DNA from: Strongylocentrotus droebachiensis
Taxonomy: Eukaryota; Echinodermata; Echinoidea; Camarodonta; Strongylocentrotidae
NCBI GenBank assembly: GCA_035222895.1
Contig: JAVYIG010006808.1
Span: forward strand, 1-64,000
DNA: 64,000 bases
Direction: 5' to 3'
Part shown: positions 24,301 through 31,600 of the stretch, one piece after another
How the letters are laid out: the number at the start of each line of letters is the position of its first letter
How positions within the stretch are numbered: position 1 is the first letter of the stretch
Notes under the pieces: model-generated
What the model saw: the letters and a program-made list of their open reading frames with translations, nothing else
Told to the model about the DNA's origin: nothing
Database searches by the model: none
Program-made: the position numbers and the translations under genes

Positions 24301-27300
24301 AGTTTCCTTTATTTCCACATTAACTGCACATAAAAAAGAATTTACAACTTAACGCATATACAAGGTAACAAAACATATCAATTTATTCGATAGATGGTGG
24401 TATTAAAGCAATGAAAACGATTTTACGCAAGTCATTAAAATAGTACAAAGGATGCTTACTTAATAAAATTTAAAGAGTAGACAACGATTTAAAATGGTTT
24501 ATTGACAGGCTGACAAAATGTAGGTCAAGAGGTTGTTTACATTTTTGAGGGAAATTCACGCGCTAGGAAATGTAATACTTTGTATTACATTGGAAGGAAA
24601 TGTACAAGCGTATGTACGCTTATCAAGCAAGCGCGGAAAATACCGCCAGCAAATTAAAAATAGCACGAAGGGGCTTTCATTCTAGTTATGGCTTTCATTT
24701 TGAATGGACAAGAAGCAAAATTTACGGAGTCTACAAACATACATGCAGAACAAGAGCAAGAAAACACAATGGGATTTCAAGTTCATATTAACGCATGTTC
24801 TTTGGAATACAAAATGCTGCCCAGTCCTCTTTTCTTATTTTGTCCACAGAACAAATATGGATAGTAGGCGACTCTATCCTTTTCTGGGCCCATCGCAGGG
24901 CGGAGCGGACTGGCTGCGCCGATATGGATTTGGGGACGGTCATCCATTGGGCTGGAAAGCGGGGCCTTCGCTTGGACCAAACAAACGCATGGCTAGAGTC
25001 GATTACCAGTGGCCTGACGAAGCCGACCGTTTTAGTGTTACACGTGGGCACGAATGACATAGAGGGATGTTCGAGGAGGGCGATGGCGAATGCAGTGAAC
25101 ACATTAATCACATCGAACACTGAGACGACAATAATATGGTCTGACATCCTAGAACGGGTAGAATATAAATGCTGTAGTCAGGAAGAGCAGGGAAAATTAG
25201 ACGATAGAAGGAGGGCCACGAACCGATACGCTCGCGCCTTGGCCGGCAGGAATGGGGGAAAGGCCATTCCACACCCCGACATAAGGCATAAGGATAGGGC
25301 TTTATATAGGCCGGACGGATTGCATCTCTCCAATGAGGGTTTGGACAGGTTTATCACTGACCTGAAGGAGGGCCTGTCCTATCTCGGTTCATCCAAGTAG
25401 TTAAACAATGATAATGTTACAAAACACGTTGTTTGTTCTTATATTTCAAGGTTTTTATAGTTCAGTGTTCTTATATTTCAGCGTTCTTATATTTCAATGT
25501 TTAAGTCTGTTCGGGTAGCAAAGTAAATCCCGCAAAAAAGTTTGAGTCCGGCACCGCAAGATCATGTTTTTGTTGTTGGGATAAGAGTGCCTTATTTTGG
25601 GAGTAACAAAGTTGTGGAGAGTAAATAATGGTTATATGGGGCAGGTTTAGGTGGACGTTGGTAAATGACCAGTTTTGCGAATGCTTCATTTCGAAATGGG
25701 CATTAACGGTTTAGTCACTTCTTTGAGGGGAATGAATTAGGCATAATGATGTGCCGGTGTTGTAGAGATAATGACTCGTTTGAGTCCGGCACCGCAAGAT
25801 CATGTTTTTGTTGTTGGGATAAGAGTGCCTTATTTTGGGAGTAACAAAGTTGTGGAGAGTAAATAATGGTTATATGGGGCAGGTTTAGGTGGACATTGGC
25901 AAATGACCAGTTTTGCGAATGCTTCATTTCGAAATGGGCATTAACGGTTTAGTCACTTCTTTGAGGGCAGGTTTAGGTGGACATTGGTAAATGACCAGTT
26001 TTGCGAATGCTTCATTTCGAAAAGGGCATTAACGGTTTAGTCACTTTTTTGAGGGGAATGAATTAGGCATAATGATGTGCCGGTGTTGTAGAGATAATTA
26101 CTCGTTTGAGTCCGGCACCGCAAGATCATGTTTTTGTTTAGTCACTTCTTTGAGGGGAATGAATTAGGCACACTCTTATTTCCACGGAGTCAAATTTCAC
26201 TCTAAATGGCGTCAGCTGGGAGTCAACTCTATTCCTAGTTAAAGTGACACGGATTCCGAATCAATTTGACTCGGATTGTGTGGCATCAGCTGAGAATTAA
26301 CTCAATTCAGAGTCAAGATGACTCCTTTTCCGTGTCAGTTTAACTAGGAATAGAGTTGACTCCCAGCTGACGCCATTCAGAGTGAAATTTGACTCCGTGG
26401 AAATAAGAGTGCATAATGATCAGGCGCGGATCTACGGGGGGGGGGGGTTTAGGGGGTTTAAACCCCCCCCCCCCTTGGGCGGCCGGAAAAAAAAAAAAAA
26501 AGAAAGAAAGAAAAAAAGAAAGAAAAAAGAACGCACGCTGGAGAGAAACTCTTTCAAGTGCAAATATTGTGAGAAGATATTCGACTCATCTGGTAACTTA
26601 ACCAAACACATGATAACTCTGGATATAACTGTGTATTAAACTGTTACTTGATTTAAAAAGACGTTATCATGCACTGCTTTTTATGGTCTCCATTGTGTTA
26701 ATAGATGCCAGGAAAACATCACTTACGGGGTTCAAATAAACACCCAAAAAAAAATCGGCTCGCCGCTTCGCGGCTCGTGGACGATGCTCCGCATCGTCAT
26801 TATTTTGGTCAACCCCCCCCCCTTAGCAAAAAGCTAGATCCGCCCCTGATGATGTGCCGGTGTTGTAGAGATAAGTTTATTACGATACTCTGTAGTCTGT
26901 TATAGGGTTATAAATTAGCTTAAGGGCGAAAAAGTACATGCCTGTACATGTACATTGGTTAATTTGGCCAATTGAAATGTTAATTCCACCAAAGTGTAAA
27001 TAGTTAAGCATAGATATTCCCTTAGTGCAAATCGTTTGATGACAACGTTGTGATTTAGCGGCCGATCATATATAAATATATTCTCGTTTGGCGGTAATTT
27101 GTCAAATTATGCCTCCAAATCACTAATCACATGGTACTGATAAGTTTATTGATCAATAATTGTCATCCGATAATTTTCGACCCCACTCAATTTTTACATG
27201 CGAGGGGGTTGCCAATGTATATTCAGTCGAATTTGTTCCCATGTCAATTCTTAGTTTTCCGGCCCCCATTCGATTTGAATGCGGGGGGACCTAGTTGTAC

Positions 27301-28651
27301 CTACACATTTTCAAACTCAGGGTGTCACGCTTTAATCTTAGGCATCATCCGATCTTACAGGCGGAGAGGCTGGTATATATATACATCTATATTCTATAAC
27401 TTTAGGCATCACTCGATTTTATAGGCGGGGGGCTGATATAATGACTTAATGTATATAAGTTTAGCCTAGGCATCACTCGATTTCATAGGCGGGGGGCCTA
27501 GCATTTGTAAGCATTTGTTATGATTCAATATATCTGTGTTATTTTGTTATGACACCCAGAAAATCAAAATGTGCAAAATAAGCGTCCATCTCAAAATGTT
27601 AATAAAGCCACGACATAAACGCCAATTTTGGTTGTTTGTTATTTTTGTTAGCCGTGAATAATGTACAGTAATGAGGAGGAAACCTTAGAAGCATTATGCT
27701 AGTGAATAAGGTTCCGTTTACATATAAATTTGTTACATAATTATAAAAAACAAAAGAAAGAGCATCAAAAAGACTTAACAGTGATGAGTACGAAGATTGA
27801 GGTTCCTCCAGACATGCTAGAGGGTGACATATATTAATTAACAGTTCGGTTGTGCTCTAAAAAGATACAGAATGACACAGAACTTACCTTCGCAAGTGGG
27901 TACAGTGGACGGATTCCAGACCCCACCCGTTTCGCAGACCGCTTCGGATGGGCCTCCTAACGTATACCCGTCGTCGCAGGCGTATGTGATTCGGGTATAT
28001 AGGCCATATTCAGGAGTATCAGGATCGATACTGCCGTTTGTTGGTACCGTAGGTTGGGTGCATGAAGTTATACCTACAACAACACAAATGTCAAAAGTGC
28101 GTAGTAACCCGTGCCTGATAGGTATTGGAATAATAGTAGACGATTTAGTTGATTTGATATTAATATAAATGTTATTATTATTATTATTATTAATATAAAT
28201 GTTAATATTATCATTATTATTAATATTATCATAAATATTATTATTATAATTATTATTATCATCATCATCATCATGTTCATCACCATACATAAAGATACCC
28301 CCCCCCTCGCAACAAAAACAAATAAAACAAATTAATCGTAATGTGGCAATTACATGCACCTACTGTCACAACAAGGTGACGTTATATTAAACAAAATCAT
28401 ATCATAAAATCCCAACCACACATTAGTAACAACAGCATGAATTCAAAACAAAACTAATACCTGTGTAGACGGACTTTGATTTTGTTGTTAAAATACCTAA
28501 GACTGTCTGCCCAGGTATTTTATCATTTTTGTTTTTTAAATTGATACTGTTCAGGTGCGTACGCAGGGGGGGGGGGGGGTTCTTCTTAAGTTTTTGAATG
28601 TGTATGTTTTGTGTATGTTTTTTGGGAACCCCCCCCCCCCCCCCTTTTGAG

Positions 28652-28682
<31 letters not shown>

Positions 28683-31600
28683 AAAAAAATAATAAAAAAA
28701 TAAATAAAATGCAATGGCTGACCTAAAAAAGGTGACTACCTCACCCCCCCCCCCCAAACGGAACAAAATGTCAAATTTCCAAATATCGAGACCAACAAAA
28801 AAAAAAAAAAAAAAAAAAAGTGTCCCCCCCCCCGCTTATTCAGCGCGGTTGGTTGAGTCGTTGCGAATTTTTTGGCCCGATTTTAAATCCCCCCCCCTCC
28901 CCCCTTGAACAAATCCTGCGTACGCCACTGATATTGTTGTTACTGTTGTGTGGTAATGATTTTATGATATGATTTAGTTTTGACAGTACGTGCCATTTTG
29001 GGTATTATAGTTATAGTGTTTCCTTTCTCAATTCTATTACATGTACTAGAAATCGTCACCGTGCCTTAATTTGCTCTTTTAGTGAACCGGTATTATATTG
29101 TGGAAGTTTGACGAAAAAAACAGTTTTTTACTGTAATAACTATTTTACATGCATACAACCCCGAATAAATTCTCAAACCACAAAGGCATGTTTAGTTTTC
29201 TTTGAAGGTGTCACTGTACGACACCCTTTAACAGTAACTTCTCCCGACCATTTTTTAATTTTCCCAACCGTTTTCCATGAAAAAAAAACAGGCTTTTAAA
29301 CATCTATCAACACTTAAATGTTTGGAATGGTAAAAAGAGCAAATTCATTGCTGTGTGATAATTCGATTTCACCTATTAATTGTAATAATATAGTCGAGAC
29401 AATTTAGGAATCGATTAGACCAGTTTTTCCCATTTTTGTGTTATTATGGACTGTTTTCACTCAAACTTTAAGATCATCTTTAATTATACATCTTCCATTG
29501 AAGTCACTACCTCAGCACCATTTTCTCTCGTCTGAACAAAGTTATCTAGTCCCTTTACAGTGGGGAATAATCCCCATCGGCACCATTTACTTCCTTTTTA
29601 TTATGGTGATGCTATTATTGTAAACAAATATATACTGCATGTTATAAACATGTTGTGTTATGAGTATTTTTTCCAAATTGTTATTATTGCTAATTTTACA
29701 ATTCATAACTTTCTCATTGTTAATCATGTCTTACTTCAACTTTTATCTAACCTCTTCTCCTTCGTTTCTGCTTCTTTTAAAAGCAGCTAAATATCAAGAT
29801 AGAGACCTTCTCCATAAGTTCTGAAACTCCGTAGAAGACAATAAAGCTACGTGTAGCTATCATGTCCCGATTCGCGACGGTAAAAAAAGAAGAAGAAGAA
29901 GAAGAAGAAAATAGGTGTGGAGGGCGGGGGAGGGGGGGGGGGGGGGGGGGGTTAGTTCCCACCTTCGCATGTCGGTGCGAACGGAAATTGCCATGTCCCA
30001 TCGTAGCAATCGTTGAAAGGAGGTCCCCTCAGATCACCACTACAGTTATAGGTCACTCCATTTCCGGTGCCGGTGGTATAGCATTCTTGTATTGGGTGTA
30101 TGGCACCTCCAGAACCCAGGACCGGTGATAAGCCATTGGTACCGTCGTAACAACAGTCTAAATGAAAAAGGAGAACCATGAATTTTCTTAAACACTTAAC
30201 GGTTCCTAATTATATTTATATGCGTAATAACAAATTAAAAAAATGTTTATTTGGCGTGATTTTTAAGACCATACATTATTTGAAACAGATAACGGTTTCT
30301 AAATTAAATGTAAATGCATTATTCAAACAGAAAACTGTATTTTAAATCTGATTTGGAGTGATTTTCTTTATCTCCACCGACCTCTTTTCATTTAACATGC
30401 TTGACATATTTATAAGTATATAAATAAACCTATCGTGATACATGTATAATGTCATTGTTGCTTCAATACAAGCCTGATAAAAGAAGCTAATTCTTTTTTT
30501 TTTATCGCGAACGTTGTAAATTTTGAGTTTTTAGAGTAGAATGATTATTTTCAAACCTGTTCCAGAGCACGTCGATCCATCGTCTTTATTGAAAAGAAGT
30601 AGAAATAAAAGAAATAAGATAAACATGTATTGTTTGGATAATTTAATATTCACAGTCGTTTTGAAAACGATAATGGTCTGAAAACATCTTGCTTGCTTCT
30701 GTCGACAAATGGTACAACAAGTGAACGCCACATTCTAATTTTGTCAGTCATAATATGCAAGTCCAGTTATTTTATTCTTATAAGTAATAAAGCATCAACA
30801 AATGCACTTTCATACAAACTTAGTTGAAATTCAATTTATGAGCTGAAGATGAGCTTATAAACAATGATAAAAAGTTAGTTTAGGAGAGTGCATATACATC
30901 GAATTCCTTTTCCCCCAAAATAGACAGAACCCCGAGCTTTGTAAGAACTGTTTGTGAATGCCTTCTGTTATGCATTTTCCCTTTTTTTCACTAGAACTTT
31001 TTGGATAAATCATCTACCATAGAATTTCATTTGGTGGGTGCTTGATGTAGATTAAAAAGACACGTGTCTTGTTCAATACCACGCATTATTATCTATATAA
31101 GGCTTTCAAGTGTTACAATAAATCAGTGTATTTAATATCTTTAGCACAGCACCCGGATGACTGATCAATATTGTGTACGTATTGCTCAGTCATCCGGGAA
31201 CTTCAACTATCGCTATCAATATCACACGAGGTAAGTCAAATTTTGTTATTTCGCTATTCAGCCTGATGTAGATAATAATACAAATAATAATATTGTATGG
31301 CGTTGTTTTCGTGCATATGTAAATGTTTGCTTGGACTCGTCCAATATTGTTATAACTCGAGCAACATATTCTTGTTTCACACTCGAAGCCAACCAATATT
31401 CAATACATTAGTCTTTCATCTTCAATTAGTCCGGAAGTTATTCAAAACAATACAAAATGTAGTTGAAACAAAAACAAAAATCATTGACTAAATATTCGGT
31501 AACCTTTAACGAGTTGACTGTAGCTTCATATTCACATCTTAATGTCCCTAGCAAGAGCATGGCGAAACCCTTATTCAAATCAAACACATGGTTACTTGAC

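Larger units (their letters stand above)
24464..27660 (+). mobile_element. Tyrosine-recombinase/SGNH-type element, copy 2 (recombinase deleted)
   Basis: Colinear with copy 1 at its left end, but the sequence corresponding to about 15735-16610 of copy 1, with the recombinase fragment, is absent. The hydrolase ORF is intact. The 3' part has partial tandem duplications of a ~230-base unit (25527-26165) and two nested insertions (26171-26411 and 26421-26848). The right end GTTAGCCGTGAATAAT is shared with copy 1. Confidence 0.8.
22974..27887 (-). other. Gene A intron between CCP 1 and CCP 2
   Basis: A phase 1 intron of 4.9 kb. It contains an (AAT)n-like microsatellite (22995-23140), a fragment of a dispersed repeat (23140-23230), a GC-rich foldback (23339-24120) and the second recombinase/SGNH element (24464-27660). 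24121-24463 holds nothing recognised. Confidence 0.65.

Noticed and set aside
28074-28286. Ile/Met/Asn-rich frames in gene A
   Set aside because: Translations of an ATT/ATA microsatellite within an intron.
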